From Rhizobiales bacterium TNE-4 (GTDB taxonomy: Bacteria > Pseudomonadota > Alphaproteobacteria > Rhizobiales > Beijerinckiaceae), in contig JAHRCV010000001.1 in the NCBI GenBank assembly GCA_019083985.1, positions 1,426,001-1,490,000 of the forward strand: a stretch of DNA of 64,000 nucleotides, in the 5' to 3' direction. Of the stretch, positions 1 to 9,472 are shown in pieces. The position numbers and the translations under genes are program-made. Every line of letters begins with the position of its first letter. The stretch's first letter is position 1. The notes below the pieces were generated by a model. It was not told where the DNA came from. It made no database searches and saw nothing but the letters and a program-made list of their open reading frames with translations.

Positions 1-96
1 GCCATAAAGGAATTGTTTGCCATAGAAAGCTCTTCACAAATGCCTCCGTTCAAGTCAAAGGAAGGTCATACACGCATTCCAGCAGGAGGTTCTGCA

Positions 97-819
97 GTGT
101 CTATTTCTTCTATCGCTCGCGTCGCAGCCGGCGCTCTCATTCTCTCCGCCACTTCGGCCCTCGCTGCCGACCTTCCTTCGCGCAAGGTTGCTCCGGTCGC
201 TCCGGTTGTTGCTCCGGCGTTCACCTGGACCGGCTTCTACGTCGGTGCTGACATCGGTGGCGCGTTTGGCTACGCCAAGGACTCGGTTTGGAACGCCGGC
301 GTGAACCAGTTCGCGCGCTCGTTTAATTCGTCTGGCGTCGTCGGCGGCATCCACGCCGGTTACAACTACCAGATGGGCGCTGTCGTTCTCGGCGGTGAAG
401 CCGATCTCTGGTACAATGGTATTTCGAGCCGTGCAGTCGGCACAAACGCTGCTGGTACCGTGAATGGTACTCTGAAGAACGAACTTGGCTGGCAGGGAAC
501 AATTCGCGCTCGCGCCGGTTACGCGATTGACCGCGCTCTTCTCTTCGTGACGGCCGGTGTGGCGATTGCCGCTCCGGAAACAAGCCTCACGCTAACGAGC
601 GGTCTGGGCGGTGCGACGGCCTCGTCTTCCGCAACGCGCGCTGGTTTCACTGTCGGCGGTGGCGTCGAATACGCATTCACCAACAACTGGATCGGCAAGG
701 TTGAATATCGTTACGCCGACTACGGCACGAAAACGATCTCGACGGACGTTCCGAACGTTTCGGTGAAGAACTCGGCTCAGGTCAACACGATCACGGCCGG
801 CGTTTCCTACAAGTTCTGA
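97..819 (+). CDS. Outer-membrane beta-barrel protein, Omp25/Omp31 family
   Basis: Predicted small outer-membrane barrel of the type abundant in Hyphomicrobiales. The GTG start at 97 is preceded by a strong AGGAGG at 84-89 and opens a clear signal peptide ending in SALA before ADLPSRK. After a Pro/Val-rich linker the protein has the family hallmark WTGFYVGADIGGAFG, alternating beta-strand segments, and a last residue Phe, the usual signal for barrel assembly. An in-frame ATG further upstream would add a charged stretch before the signal peptide and has no comparable ribosome site. A strong hairpin terminator follows, so the gene looks monocistronic. Role: structural or porin-like envelope protein; no specific substrate can be read from sequence. 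Confidence 0.9.
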   Translation: MSISSIARVAAGALILSATSALAADLPSRKVAPVAPVVAPAFTWTGFYVGADIGGAFGYAKDSVWNAGVNQFARSFNSSGVVGGIHAGYNYQMGAVVLGGEADLWYNGISSRAVGTNAAGTVNGTLKNELGWQGTIRARAGYAIDRALLFVTAGVAIAAPETSLTLTSGLGGATASSSATRAGFTVGGGVEYAFTNNWIGKVEYRYADYGTKTISTDVPNVSVKNSAQVNTITAGVSYKF

Positions 820-842
820 TCGTTCGATCACAACTAATACAG

Positions 843-872
843 AAAACCCGCCTCTCACGAGGCGGGTTTTTT
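843..872 (+). terminator. Rho-independent terminator after the Omp31-like gene
   Basis: A 12-bp stem (843-854 pairing with 859-870) with a TCAC loop is followed by a run of T. It lies 23 bases after the stop codon of the barrel protein. Confidence 0.93.
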
Positions 873-905
873 GTTGTCTGCACCTGAAACAATCAGGCGC
901 GGGGA

Positions 906-1286
906 TCAGGCTGGATCAACGGATGCCACGCGGAATGTATGCATCACCCCATCGTCATCCTTGATGGAGACATACTCGCCCGGCGCCCACACATGGTCGC
1001 CCAAACGATAACCGGCTTCATCATCATCAGGATCGCTTTCGTCATAATCGAAGACCCACGTGGCGCCGCCCGCCCCACCCTGACGATGACGGAGAAAACC
1101 TTGCTCCTCATTGTCATCACCCCAGAAACGACGCACCGTGCATTGCGCACGGTTGGCTTTCCAGGCCTCGAGATCAATCTTGCCATTCCTGTCGAGTGGC
1201 GCCACGAGCTCATAACCGTGACGAACAGAGCCGTTCGGAAAATCATGGGAACGAGCCAACAGAATCATGATGCGCTTCAAAGCCAT
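906..1286 (-). CDS. Conserved hypothetical protein, 126 aa
   Basis: Soluble protein with no signal peptide or membrane segment. It starts MALKRIMILLARSHDFPNGS and is rich in Asp/Glu, with a DYDESDPDDDE stretch at about residues 80-90; the C-terminal half (GEYVSIKDDDGVMHTFRV) looks like small beta strands. The ATG has AAGGAG in front at good spacing. The opposite strand has a competing open frame of similar size, but it lacks a comparable ribosome site. I do not recognise a function. It resembles short conserved proteins of Hyphomicrobiales; its acidic stretches could bind metal, but that is speculation. Confidence 0.75.
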   Translation of the reverse strand: MALKRIMILLARSHDFPNGSVRHGYELVAPLDRNGKIDLEAWKANRAQCTVRRFWGDDNEEQGFLRHRQGGAGGATWVFDYDESDPDDDEAGYRLGDHVWAPGEYVSIKDDDGVMHTFRVASVDPA

Positions 1287-1433
1287 GGGGGATCACTCCT
1301 TATGAACATTCCACGACGATATGCCTTGGAATGGCAAAACATTGGCAAGGCGGGACTAAAGCTGCTTTGATTTCGCACAAAGATCAGCAACCGGAATTTC
1401 AAGGATTTGCCAAAGGAATTTAAAACCATTCCG

Positions 1434-1445
1434 AACTGCGCAGTT
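1434..1445. promoter_or_regulatory. Perfect 12-bp palindrome, possible operator
   Basis: AACTGCGCAGTT reads identically on both strands. It sits about 145 bases upstream of the iron-type binding protein gene and about 40 bases before the predicted -35 box. It could be a regulator site for iron uptake, but it does not match a consensus that I can name. Confidence 0.3.
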
Positions 1446-1486
1446 TAGAAATCCTATAATCTATTGATTTTGCTCGATTTTTTCTT

Positions 1487-1516
1487 GACCAAACGCGATC
1501 AGGGCGGCTTTAAAGC
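1487..1516 (+). promoter_or_regulatory. Candidate promoter of the iron-type ABC genes
   Basis: TTGACC at 1487-1492, an 18-base spacer and TTTAAA at 1511-1516 give a reasonable sigma70-type promoter, leaving a leader of about 65 bases before the ATG at 1589. The match is from sequence only. Confidence 0.35.
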
Positions 1517-1588
1517 AGCATTCGCGGCGCGCCAGCGCCAATCCCCTACCCCCGTGACAGGGCCTTGAACCCTGCCCCAGGAGCTTAA

Positions 1589-2608
1589 ATGCGAAATGTC
1601 CTAACCGGCCGCGTTGTCGCCGCCGCTGCCTTGTTCCTCACCTTGCAACCCCTTGCCGCGCAGACCGCCGAAGTGAACGTCTACACGTCACGCGAGCCGG
1701 CGCTTATCAAGCCCGCGCTTGACGCGTTTGCGCAATCCACGGGCATCAAAGTCAACACAGTCTTTATTCAGAACGGGCTTGAAGAGCGTGTGAAGGCGGA
1801 AGGTGCCAATTCGCCCGCCGATCTGATCATCACCGTTGATGCGGCTAAGCTCGTGAATGCTAGCGATCTCGGTATTTTGCAAAAACCAGGCAAGAGCTTG
1901 CCCGACACCATGATTGCACCTTCGCTGCGTGATCCTGACGGGCGTTGGTCGGCGGTCACGTTGCGCTCGCGCGTCATCTACGCATCGAAGGATCGCGTGA
2001 AAGAGAGTGCTATGACCTATGAAGATCTCGCCGACCCAAAATGGAAGGGTAAGATTTGCATGCGCAGCGGCCAGCATCCGTACAACATCTCGCTGATTGC
2101 GGCGATGATCGCCCATCATGGTGCCGAGAAAACAGAATCTTGGTTGCGCAGCGTGAAGGCCAATCTCGCGAAGAAGCCGTCGGGCGGTGATCGTGACGTC
2201 GCCAAGGACATTCTCGCCGGCGTATGCGACATCGGTCTTGGCAATACTTATTATGTCGGCCTGATGCTGAAGGACAAAGACCAGAAAGCATGGGGTGAAG
2301 CAATCAAGGTCCTCGATTCAACGTTCAAATCCGGTGGCACGCATGTGAACATTTCCGGCGTCGGCCTCGCAAAGAACGCACCAAACAAGGACAATGCCGA
2401 GAAATTGACCGCCTTTCTCCTGAGCGATCAGGCGCAAGCCATGCTCGCTGCGCTCAATGACGAATATCCAGTACGTCCTGGCGTTCCCGCGGTGGCAACA
2501 GAAAAGCTGTTCGGCCCGATTAAGCCTGATCAATTTTCACTAATCCAGATCGCAAGCCATCGTCGGCAGGCCAGTGAACTCGTCGACAAGGTGGGCTTCG
2601 ATCAGTGA
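1589..2608 (+). CDS. Fe(3+)-type ABC transporter substrate-binding protein (FbpA/FutA-like)
   Basis: Periplasmic binding protein predicted to capture ferric iron for an ABC importer. A signal peptide (AAALFLTLQPLAAQTA) precedes the mature start EVNVYTSREPALIKP, characteristic of this family. The iron-ligand region with adjacent tyrosines is visible as GLGNTYYVGLM at about residues 211-221. AGGAG lies 7 bases before the ATG. Length (339 aa) is typical. It runs straight into the permease gene, 13 bases downstream. No ATP-binding subunit follows, so the complex must borrow one from elsewhere. Regulation by iron is likely from the family but no certain operator is seen. Confidence 0.88.
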   Translation: MRNVLTGRVVAAAALFLTLQPLAAQTAEVNVYTSREPALIKPALDAFAQSTGIKVNTVFIQNGLEERVKAEGANSPADLIITVDAAKLVNASDLGILQKPGKSLPDTMIAPSLRDPDGRWSAVTLRSRVIYASKDRVKESAMTYEDLADPKWKGKICMRSGQHPYNISLIAAMIAHHGAEKTESWLRSVKANLAKKPSGGDRDVAKDILAGVCDIGLGNTYYVGLMLKDKDQKAWGEAIKVLDSTFKSGGTHVNISGVGLAKNAPNKDNAEKLTAFLLSDQAQAMLAALNDEYPVRPGVPAVATEKLFGPIKPDQFSLIQIASHRRQASELVDKVGFDQ

Positions 2609-2621
2609 GCAAATTTCAATA

Positions 2622-4370
2622 GTGACCGTGAACGCGCATCGACCTTCATCGCGACCCGGCGTATCACACGCCGGGTTTTCGCCGTCCCACGTGCGGCTTA
2701 ACGCGGCGATGATGGCAGGTGCCCTGCTGATCGCGCTGCCGCTTGTCACGCTGGTGCAATTGGCGATGTCGGATGATGGCGGTTCACTCGCCCATGTGAT
2801 CCGGACCGTTCTGCCACAAGCTGCGCAAGAAACCGCACTTCTTTTGTTGGGCGTCGCCGTCTTGACGGCCTTGTTTGGTACGGGCGCCGCATGGCTTGTG
2901 ACCGCGTTTGAATTTCCGTTCCGACGCGTGCTCGCGATTGCGCTCGTTCTGCCGCTCGCAGTACCGACCTATATTGCCGCCGCTGTCTATGTCGAATGGC
3001 TTGATGCCGCCGGTCCTGTGCAGCGTTTCATCCGTATGATGGCGGGTGTGCCGACCGCTGCTGCATTACCACTACCATCGATCCGCTCACTCCCGGGAGC
3101 AATCCTAGTGATGAGCGCTGTCCTTTATCCTTATGTCTATCTTTCGACGCGCGCTTTGTTCACGATGCAAAGTGCGACGTTAATCGAGGCTGCGCGTAGC
3201 CTCGGAGCCAAACCGGCGCGGGTTTTTTGGCGGGTTGCCTTGCCGCTTGCACGACCGGCCATGGCACTCGGCGTGTCGCTCTGCCTTCTTGAAACGCTCA
3301 ACGATATCGGCGCGAGCGAATTTTTGGGCGTCCGCACACTCACCCTCTCGGTGATGACGACTTGGCTCAATCGCGGCAGCCTTGAAGGTGCTGCGGCCAT
3401 CGCATGCGCCATGCTGATCATGGTGATTGCGCTCCTTCTTGTCGAAGTCAGAGCGCGCGGCGAGCGAGGCTTTTCATCCTCGGTCAAACGACCGCGCAAC
3501 GTCGCACCGAAAACTTTGATGGGCGCGGAAGCGTTCGGAGCATTCTGCTTCTGTGCGCTGCCCGTCATTGTCGGCTTTGTGGTGCCCGCTGCTTTTCTGG
3601 CGTTACAAGCGGTCCAGCGGACATTGCGGGGACAAATCGATCCGATGATTGTCGAGGCGCTGCTGACGACCATCATTCTCGCGGGTGGAGCGACGCTCGG
3701 TATTCTGCTTTTGGCATCAGGTATTGCGGCGGGTAACCGCCTCCTCGGCACTGCAATTGCGCGCGCGCTCGCGCGCTTTGCATCGCTTGGCTATGCCATT
3801 CCCGGCACGGTACTAGCACTCGGACTTTTGACGCCGATTGCCTTCTTCGACAATCAGATCGCCAATCTGTGGCGCGCGGCGACAGGCGAGCGCATCGGCC
3901 TCGTGCTGACAGGAAGCGGGCTAGCGATCATCATCGCTTATCATGCGCGCTTTCTTGGTATTGCGATTGGTGCGATTGAGAATGGGTATGCCCGCATCTC
4001 GCCGCATCTTGATGATGCTGCGCGCATGCTGGGCCGCTCGCTCGGTGGCATCAGGCGCGACGTCCACCGGCCGCTGATCCGGCCTGCGCTCGGAACAGCG
4101 GCGCTGCTGGTCTTCGTCGACGCGATGAAGGAACTGCCCGCCACGCTGCTCCTGAGGCCGCTCAACGTCGAGACGCTGGCCACGCTCGTCTATGCGGACG
4201 CTGCGAGAGGTGTCTTTGAGGCAGGGTCTTTGGCAGCCCTTCTGATCGTCCTCATTGGGCTAGGCCCCATCATGCTGATCGCACGGGCCAACCGGCCCGA
4301 ACCGGCTGATGCGTTCCTCGCGGCCAGCGCCGCAGCAGACGAGCGCAACGCGCAGAAAAACCCCGCCTAA
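2622..4370 (+). CDS. Fe(3+)-type ABC transporter permease, two fused permease domains (FbpB-like)
   Basis: Inner-membrane permease with two tandem binding-protein-dependent transport domains, as usual for ferric-iron importers. Each half has an EAA-type loop for the ATPase: EAARSLGAKPARVFWRVALP in the first and DDAARMLGRSLGGIRRDVHR in the second. About twelve membrane segments can be seen. The start is uncertain: GTG at 2622 or 2628 just after the binding-protein stop, or ATG at 2709 immediately before the first hydrophobic segment. No strong ribosome site marks any of them, so coupling to the upstream gene is likely. The C-terminal tail is polar and Ala-rich. Confidence 0.87.
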   Translation: MTVNAHRPSSRPGVSHAGFSPSHVRLNAAMMAGALLIALPLVTLVQLAMSDDGGSLAHVIRTVLPQAAQETALLLLGVAVLTALFGTGAAWLVTAFEFPFRRVLAIALVLPLAVPTYIAAAVYVEWLDAAGPVQRFIRMMAGVPTAAALPLPSIRSLPGAILVMSAVLYPYVYLSTRALFTMQSATLIEAARSLGAKPARVFWRVALPLARPAMALGVSLCLLETLNDIGASEFLGVRTLTLSVMTTWLNRGSLEGAAAIACAMLIMVIALLLVEVRARGERGFSSSVKRPRNVAPKTLMGAEAFGAFCFCALPVIVGFVVPAAFLALQAVQRTLRGQIDPMIVEALLTTIILAGGATLGILLLASGIAAGNRLLGTAIARALARFASLGYAIPGTVLALGLLTPIAFFDNQIANLWRAATGERIGLVLTGSGLAIIIAYHARFLGIAIGAIENGYARISPHLDDAARMLGRSLGGIRRDVHRPLIRPALGTAALLVFVDAMKELPATLLLRPLNVETLATLVYADAARGVFEAGSLAALLIVLIGLGPIMLIARANRPEPADAFLAASAAADERNAQKNPA

Positions 4371-4510
4371 AGCTCCATTCCTGCGGCTTTTGCCGCGTTG
4401 CAAAAGGCCTTGTCCGCGGCTAAGAGCGGAGGGTCACTTTGACCTTCCGAATAGGCCCCCGCGGCTTCTCTCCCGGCCAAGACCGGGCGAAGACCGGGCA
4501 GGAGATGTCC

Positions 4511-5209
4511 ATGAAAAAAGTTTATGGCAGCGCGCAGGACGCCCTTGATGGGCTTCTGTTTGACGGCATGACGATTGCGGCAGGCGGGTTTGGCCTGTGC
4601 GGCATTCCCGAACTCCTGATCGCGGCGATCCGCGATGCGGGCACGAAGAACCTTGTTGTCGCCTCCAACAATGCGGGCGTGGACGATTTTGGCCTTGGCG
4701 TGCTGTTACAGACGCGGCAGGTGAAGAAAATGATCTCGTCCTATGTCGGCGAGAATGCCGAGTTCATGCGCCAATATCTCTCGGGTGAACTCGAACTCGA
4801 ATTCAACCCGCAGGGCACTTTGGCCGAGCGCATGCGCGCGGGTGGTGCGGGCATTCCGGGCTTTTACACCAAGACCGGGGTTGGCACCGTCATTGCCGAA
4901 GGCAAAGAGCACAAGGAATTCGACGGCCAGATGTATATCCTCGAGAAGGGCATCGTGGCGGATCTGTCGATCGTGAAGGCGTGGAAGGCCGATCCGTCGG
5001 GCAACCTCGTATTCCGCAAAACGGCGCGCAATTTCAACCCGCCGGCTGCGACATGCGGCAAGGTGTGCGTGGCGGAAGTGGAAGAGATCGTGCCGCTCGG
5101 TTCGCTCAACCCCGATCACATTCATCTGCCGGGCATTTACGTGCACCGCATCGTGCAGGGTGAGCACGAAAAACGCATTGAACAGCGCACCGTGCGCAAG
5201 CGCGCGTGA
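4511..5209 (+). CDS. scoA: 3-oxoacid CoA-transferase subunit A
   Basis: Alpha subunit of a succinyl-CoA:3-ketoacid CoA-transferase, which moves CoA from succinyl-CoA to acetoacetate so ketone bodies (for example from polyhydroxybutyrate) can be used. The family signature [13 protein letters not shown] follows the start by about 25 residues, and [14 protein letters not shown] comes next. Of the two near ATGs, the one at 4511 has AGGAG six bases upstream. Subunit B begins 11 bases after the stop, so the two form a pair translated together. Length (232 aa) is normal. Substrate could be another 3-oxo acid, but SCOT is the best fit. Confidence 0.93.
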   Translation: MKKVYGSAQDALDGLLFDGMTIAAGGFGLCGIPELLIAAIRDAGTKNLVVASNNAGVDDFGLGVLLQTRQVKKMISSYVGENAEFMRQYLSGELELEFNPQGTLAERMRAGGAGIPGFYTKTGVGTVIAEGKEHKEFDGQMYILEKGIVADLSIVKAWKADPSGNLVFRKTARNFNPPAATCGKVCVAEVEEIVPLGSLNPDHIHLPGIYVHRIVQGEHEKRIEQRTVRKRA

Positions 5210-5220
5210 GGAGAAACGAC

Positions 5221-5850
5221 ATGGCTTGGGACCGCAATCAGATGGCCGCGCGCGCCGCGCGCGAATTGCAAGATGGCTGGTACGTCAATCTCGGCATCGG
5301 CATTCCGACGCTCGTCTCCAACTATATCCCGGAGGGGATCACGGTGACGTTGCAATCGGAAAATGGCATGCTCGGCATGGGCCCCTTCCCCTATGAGGGC
5401 GAGGAAGATGCCGATCTCATCAATGCCGGCAAGCAGACGATCACGGAACTGCCGCAGACGGCGTTCTTCGATTCCGCGCAGAGCTTCGCGATGATCCGTG
5501 GCGGCAAGATCGCCATGGCGATCCTCGGCGCGATGGAAGTGTCGGAGAATGGCGATCTTGCCAATTGGATGATCCCCGGAAAGCTCGTGAAGGGCATGGG
5601 CGGGGCGATGGATCTCGTGGCGGGCGTCGGCCGTGTTGTCGTGGTGATGGATCACACCAACAAGGCAGGCGAATCGAAGGTGCTGAAAGAATGCACGCTG
5701 CCGCTGACCGGCAAGGGCGTGGTCGACCGCATCATCACCAATCTCGGCGTGTTCGATGTTGTCGATGGCGGCCTCAGAATCGTCGAATGCGCTGACGGCG
5801 TCACTGAAGCCGAACTCCGCGCCGCAACCGAAGCCACGATTGTGAAGTGA
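5221..5850 (+). CDS. scoB: 3-oxoacid CoA-transferase subunit B
   Basis: Beta, catalytic subunit of the same CoA-transferase. The active-site glutamate lies in [10 protein letters not shown], near residue 42; GIGIPTLV upstream and [12 protein letters not shown] downstream are also family-typical. GAGGAG at 5208-5213 overlaps the end of scoA and is correctly placed for the ATG at 5221; an earlier in-frame ATG overlapping scoA is less well placed. Length of 209 aa matches the family. A short G+C-rich hairpin follows. Confidence 0.94.
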   Translation: MAWDRNQMAARAARELQDGWYVNLGIGIPTLVSNYIPEGITVTLQSENGMLGMGPFPYEGEEDADLINAGKQTITELPQTAFFDSAQSFAMIRGGKIAMAILGAMEVSENGDLANWMIPGKLVKGMGGAMDLVAGVGRVVVVMDHTNKAGESKVLKECTLPLTGKGVVDRIITNLGVFDVVDGGLRIVECADGVTEAELRAATEATIVK

Positions 5851-5857
5851 TCATGGC

Positions 5858-5881
5858 GGAGGCGGCCGCAACGCCGCCTCC
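5858..5881 (+). terminator. Possible terminator after scoAB
   Basis: GGAGGCGG at 5858-5865 pairs with CCGCCTCC at 5874-5881. The T run afterwards is poor, so termination may be weak or factor-dependent. Confidence 0.45.
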
Positions 5882-6027
5882 TTGCAAAAATCAAGCTAAA
5901 TGCCCAAAATGGGCGCTAAGGCTTGTCCGGCGCGTGTGACGGCTCTGCCGGTCTTTGTGATGCCTTGTTGTGGACGTAACCCTCGCGGCATTGCCGATTC
6001 CGGCGCTTGCCCACCCCCACGGAACCG

Positions 6028-7812
6028 ATGCGCCGCTCCACCCTCATCGCAGCCTTCTCGATCCCTGCGGCGCTCGCCTTGGCGGCGGCACTGCCCGCCT
6101 TCTTTCCGTCGGCGCGGCTTGCCCATGTGCTTGAAAAGCGCCTTTGCACGGCGCGCGGGATCAGCTGCACGGTTGAGACGGCCCATCTATCGCTGCTGCC
6201 TTGGCCACGGATCGTGGCCACCAATGTGACAGTTGCACGCGGCGATAAGCCGGGTCTCGCCAGCGCCGGCCGTGTCACAACGGACCTCGCCTTCTGGCCG
6301 TTGATGACGGGCCGTCTTGCGTTCTCAGGACTGTCGCTCGAGAACGCCGAGATCGCCGTCGACACCAAAGCGTTTCATGGCAGTGAGGGGATGGCGATCG
6401 TTCTGATCGAGGGGCTGTCGACGCAAGAACAACGCTGGATGCATTTGCCGGTGGCGCATGTGCGTGTGAGCAATAGCCGCCTCATGGATCTCCGTGGTCG
6501 TGAATGGGCCAGTGAAGCGGATATCAAGATCGACCTTCCCGGCGATAAAGGTGGATTGGCACTCAACGGCGCAGCGCGTTGGCGCGGCGAGACTGTGCGC
6601 GTCACCGCACGCGTGGCCCAGCCGCGTGATCTGGCATCAGGCGGGCGCTCGGACATTCTCGCGGGCATGACCACGCCCTTGCTGTCGGTGAGCCTTGAAG
6701 GGATCGCGACGGGTGGGCCGCTGATGCAAATCAACGGCACGTTCACGGCAACGAGTGCCAATCCCGCCGCCTTGGCGACATGGCTCGACGAAAACAATAC
6801 GCTTCTTCCTCAAACCGCATTCAGTACAAGCGGCAATGCGCGTTTTGCACGCGGCCTCGCCGCGCTGACGATGAACAAATTTACGATCGGCAAGACGGAG
6901 CTTGAGGGCAATGTCGCGTTCCGGCGCGACAGCAAAGGCTTGCAGCTGACCGGCACGCTCGCTGCCGACAAGTTGGATCTCCCGCTGCCGACAGGACCAT
7001 CCGGCCGCGCTATGGTCAGCGAGGGCGAGAGTGAATTCCTGCCATTTCTACGAGGCCAACCTGTTGCAGCTGATGTGCGCCTGTCTGCTGCAAGCGTCAG
7101 CGTGGGTCAGGTTGCGCTCACCAATGTCGGTCTTGCGCTAATCGCGCGTGACAGGAAGATCGATGTGGTTTTGGCGGGCGCTGATTTCGCCAATGGCCGC
7201 ATCAAAGCACGCCTCGGCTTCGCGTTAGGCGACACACGCGCCGACGCCAAGCTACAAGCCCATTTCGAAGCGGTCGATCTCGTTAAGGCTCTCGCTCCGT
7301 TGGGCGCGAAGCGGATGAACGGCACGCTGACCGCTCAAATGCTGCTGGAAACGCGCGGCAACAATGTCGCAGAATTCATGCGCGAACTTGACGGCAAAGC
7401 GACGCTCACCGTCAAACAGGGCGATCTCGTTGGCATTAATGTGCCGGAAATTCTGCGCCGCATCGAAAAGCGGCCGCTGCTTACGGCGCTCGACATTCGT
7501 GGTGGCCGGACACCTTTTGAGACAGCGTCTGCAACCATCCGGATCAGCAATGGTGTCGCGGAATTGCATGAAGCGAGCATCGTATCGCCTGCCACGCATA
7601 TCGATCTCGCCGGCACGCTGCAATTACCTGAGCGCGTCCTGGCTTTGAAAGGGCTCGCGGCTCCCAACCGCGCCGAAGGCGCCGCTCTTCCCTTCGAGAT
7701 CAAAGGCAGTTTCGACGAGCCTTCGCTGATTCCGGATGCGCGTGCCTTGATCCGCCGTTCGGGTGCGGCTGCCCCTTTCTTTGCGCCCACAAAGGGCCCG
7801 CAAGTCGATTAA
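6028..7812 (+). CDS. AsmA-family protein
   Basis: Large envelope protein of the AsmA/YhdP/TamB-like group, thought to help lipid or outer-membrane homeostasis. One N-terminal hydrophobic segment (LIAAFSIPAALALAAALPAF) anchors it, and the rest is repetitive beta-rich sequence predicted to face the periplasm. The C-terminal AsmA-type part includes GKATLTVKQGDLVGINVPEI and a LAGTLQLPER segment. ATG at 6028 is chosen; a TTG at 6007 would add seven residues. Its stop codon overlaps the stop of the convergent permease gene. The exact cargo is not known. Confidence 0.8.
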   Translation: MRRSTLIAAFSIPAALALAAALPAFFPSARLAHVLEKRLCTARGISCTVETAHLSLLPWPRIVATNVTVARGDKPGLASAGRVTTDLAFWPLMTGRLAFSGLSLENAEIAVDTKAFHGSEGMAIVLIEGLSTQEQRWMHLPVAHVRVSNSRLMDLRGREWASEADIKIDLPGDKGGLALNGAARWRGETVRVTARVAQPRDLASGGRSDILAGMTTPLLSVSLEGIATGGPLMQINGTFTATSANPAALATWLDENNTLLPQTAFSTSGNARFARGLAALTMNKFTIGKTELEGNVAFRRDSKGLQLTGTLAADKLDLPLPTGPSGRAMVSEGESEFLPFLRGQPVAADVRLSAASVSVGQVALTNVGLALIARDRKIDVVLAGADFANGRIKARLGFALGDTRADAKLQAHFEAVDLVKALAPLGAKRMNGTLTAQMLLETRGNNVAEFMRELDGKATLTVKQGDLVGINVPEILRRIEKRPLLTALDIRGGRTPFETASATIRISNGVAELHEASIVSPATHIDLAGTLQLPERVLALKGLAAPNRAEGAALPFEIKGSFDEPSLIPDARALIRRSGAAAPFFAPTKGPQVD

Positions 7813-8588
7813 GCCTGACGGTGCCGCCGTGTCAGGCGTGAGGCGACGATCACGAGAAGCGTGACACCGACAATGAGAACCGTCGAAGCGGCATTGATTT
7901 CTGGCGTTACACCGAGACGCATCTGGCCATAAAGCCGCATTGGTAACGTCGTGGCACCGGGCCCTGACGTGAAACTCGCAATCACAAGATCATCCAGCGA
8001 CAGCGTAAAGGCCAAAAGAAAACCGGCGGCCACGGCAGGTGAAATCATTGGCAAAGTGACACGTCGGAATGCCGAAAACGCCGTCGCCCCAAGATCACGC
8101 GCAGCTTCCTCACACGAGGGGTCTAGATCGGCCAAACGCGCATCAACGACGAGCGCGACGAATGACGTCGTGAATGCCATATGCGCGAGTGTAACGGTCC
8201 AATAGCCACGATCCCAATCAAGCGCGACGAATAGCAGAAGCAGAGACAGGCCGGTCATGATCTCCGGCAAAACCAGTGGCGCAAACAGCATGAATGCAAA
8301 GAGCCCACGACCCATAAAACGGCGATGCCGTCTCAGTGCGAGCGCCGCCATTGTGCCAATGATGGTAGCGCCCAAAGCAGACGCCAAAGCGACCCGCAGG
8401 CTGACCCATGCCGCGTCGATCAAGGGGGCGTTCGACAAGAGTGCCCGATACCATTGCGTTGAAAACCCGCCCCACACGGTGACGAGTTTCGACGCATTGA
8501 AAGAATAGGTCACGACGATCAGTATCGGTAGATACAGAAAAGCGATGCCAAAAACGAGTGAGACGATATTGAAGCGGCTCATCCGCAT
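7809..8588 (-). CDS. potI: Polyamine-type ABC transporter permease (PotI-like)
   Basis: Second membrane subunit of a putrescine/spermidine-type importer. Six membrane segments are visible, and the ATPase-contact loop is EEAARDLGATAFSAFRRVTL at about residues 170-190. LSLDDLVIASFTSGPG is typical of PotC/PotI. The ATG overlaps the stop of the upstream permease in TGATG, so translation is coupled. Last gene of a three-gene minus-strand operon. The gene symbol rests on family and gene order, and the transported polyamine is not proven. Confidence 0.85.
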   Translation of the reverse strand: MRMSRFNIVSLVFGIAFLYLPILIVVTYSFNASKLVTVWGGFSTQWYRALLSNAPLIDAAWVSLRVALASALGATIIGTMAALALRRHRRFMGRGLFAFMLFAPLVLPEIMTGLSLLLLFVALDWDRGYWTVTLAHMAFTTSFVALVVDARLADLDPSCEEAARDLGATAFSAFRRVTLPMISPAVAAGFLLAFTLSLDDLVIASFTSGPGATTLPMRLYGQMRLGVTPEINAASTVLIVGVTLLVIVASRLTRRHRQA

Positions 8589-9472
8589 CAGACCGTCTCC
8601 CGCCTGTCTTCAAGCACCCGCAAGACAGCCAACGGCAAAGCCAGCAGAAGCAGCAACATCACAGCCAGTGCCGAGGCCAGCGGCCAATCGCGATTGCCGA
8701 AGAATTCACTCCACAAGACTTTACCAATCATCAGCGTATCCGATCCACCCAAGAGATCGGGGACGATGAATTCACCCAGTGCAGGGACGAAGACAAGCAG
8801 CACACCCGCGATGATGCCACGCCATGTTTGCGGGAAGGTCACACGCCAGAAGGCACGCAGCCTTGTTGCACCAAGATCGCGTGCGGCGTCCTCCAGTGAC
8901 CAATCGAGTTTTTCGAGCGTCGCATAAAGTGGCAGCACCATGAAAGGCAAATAGGAATAGGCAATTCCAATAATGATCGCGAGATGATTGCCGAAGAGTG
9001 GCAGAGGCGCATCAATGAGCCCGAGTGATTTCAATGCATGATTGATCAAGCCTTCCGGCTTTGAAAGCGCAATCCATGCATAGATGCGAATGAGAAAACT
9101 CGTCCAGAACGGAACGACAATCAGCGTCAGCAAAAAGAGGCGCCGATCGCGCGGCGCGCGCGCAATAGCGTAGGCCAATGGATAGGCAATCAGCAAAACC
9201 AGAAGCGTGCCTGCGGCCGCTAACCCCACCGATGAAAAAAATGCATCGGCATAGAGTGGCTCATCCAGCATGGCTTCAAAATTGCTGAGCCCTAATGCCT
9301 TCACTTTTTCAAGCCAGACCTGCCACCCATCGGCCCATGCAAAGACCGGACGATAAGGCGGGCGCGCTTGCGCACTTTCGGAAAAGGCTAGCCGCAACAC
9401 AATGGCGAGTGGCGCGAGAAAGAACAACGCGAGCCACAAAAACGGAACGAGGATGACGGGACGCACTCTCAT
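8588..9472 (-). CDS. potH: Polyamine-type ABC transporter permease (PotH-like)
   Basis: First membrane subunit of the importer. The first hydrophobic segment (VPFLWLALFFLAPLAIVL) and the motif FWTSFLIRIYAW are characteristic of PotB/PotH. The ATPase-contact loop is LEDAARDLGATRLRAFWRVT. It overlaps the upstream ATPase gene by four bases (ATGA) and the downstream permease by one. Length of 294 aa is normal. Family members carry putrescine, spermidine or related cations. Confidence 0.87.
   Translation of the reverse strand: MRVRPVILVPFLWLALFFLAPLAIVLRLAFSESAQARPPYRPVFAWADGWQVWLEKVKALGLSNFEAMLDEPLYADAFFSSVGLAAAGTLLVLLIAYPLAYAIARAPRDRRLFLLTLIVVPFWTSFLIRIYAWIALSKPEGLINHALKSLGLIDAPLPLFGNHLAIIIGIAYSYLPFMVLPLYATLEKLDWSLEDAARDLGATRLRAFWRVTFPQTWRGIIAGVLLVFVPALGEFIVPDLLGGSDTLMIGKVLWSEFFGNRDWPLASALAVMLLLLLALPLAVLRVLEDRRETV

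Larger units (their letters stand above)
1287..1588. other. Divergent intergenic region, A+T-rich, likely regulatory
   Basis: About 300 bases lie between the hypothetical gene (minus) and the iron-type binding protein gene (plus). I see no coding potential or RNA gene. It contains an A+T-rich block around 1400-1490, a perfect 12-bp palindrome (1434-1445) and a plausible sigma70-like promoter (1487-1516), listed separately. Confidence 0.6.

Noticed and set aside
939-1370. Plus-strand open frame opposite the 126-aa hypothetical protein
   Set aside because: Composition is unlike a normal protein and it lacks a ribosome site; the minus-strand gene has AAGGAG.
1444-1460. TTTAGAA-type half site resembling an Irr box upstream of the iron-type genes
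   Set aside because: Only the left half matches; the right half (CTATAA) does not, so I did not call it.
4383-4396. GCGGC/GCCGC hairpin after the FbpB-like gene as a terminator
   Set aside because: The stem is only five base pairs and no T run follows.
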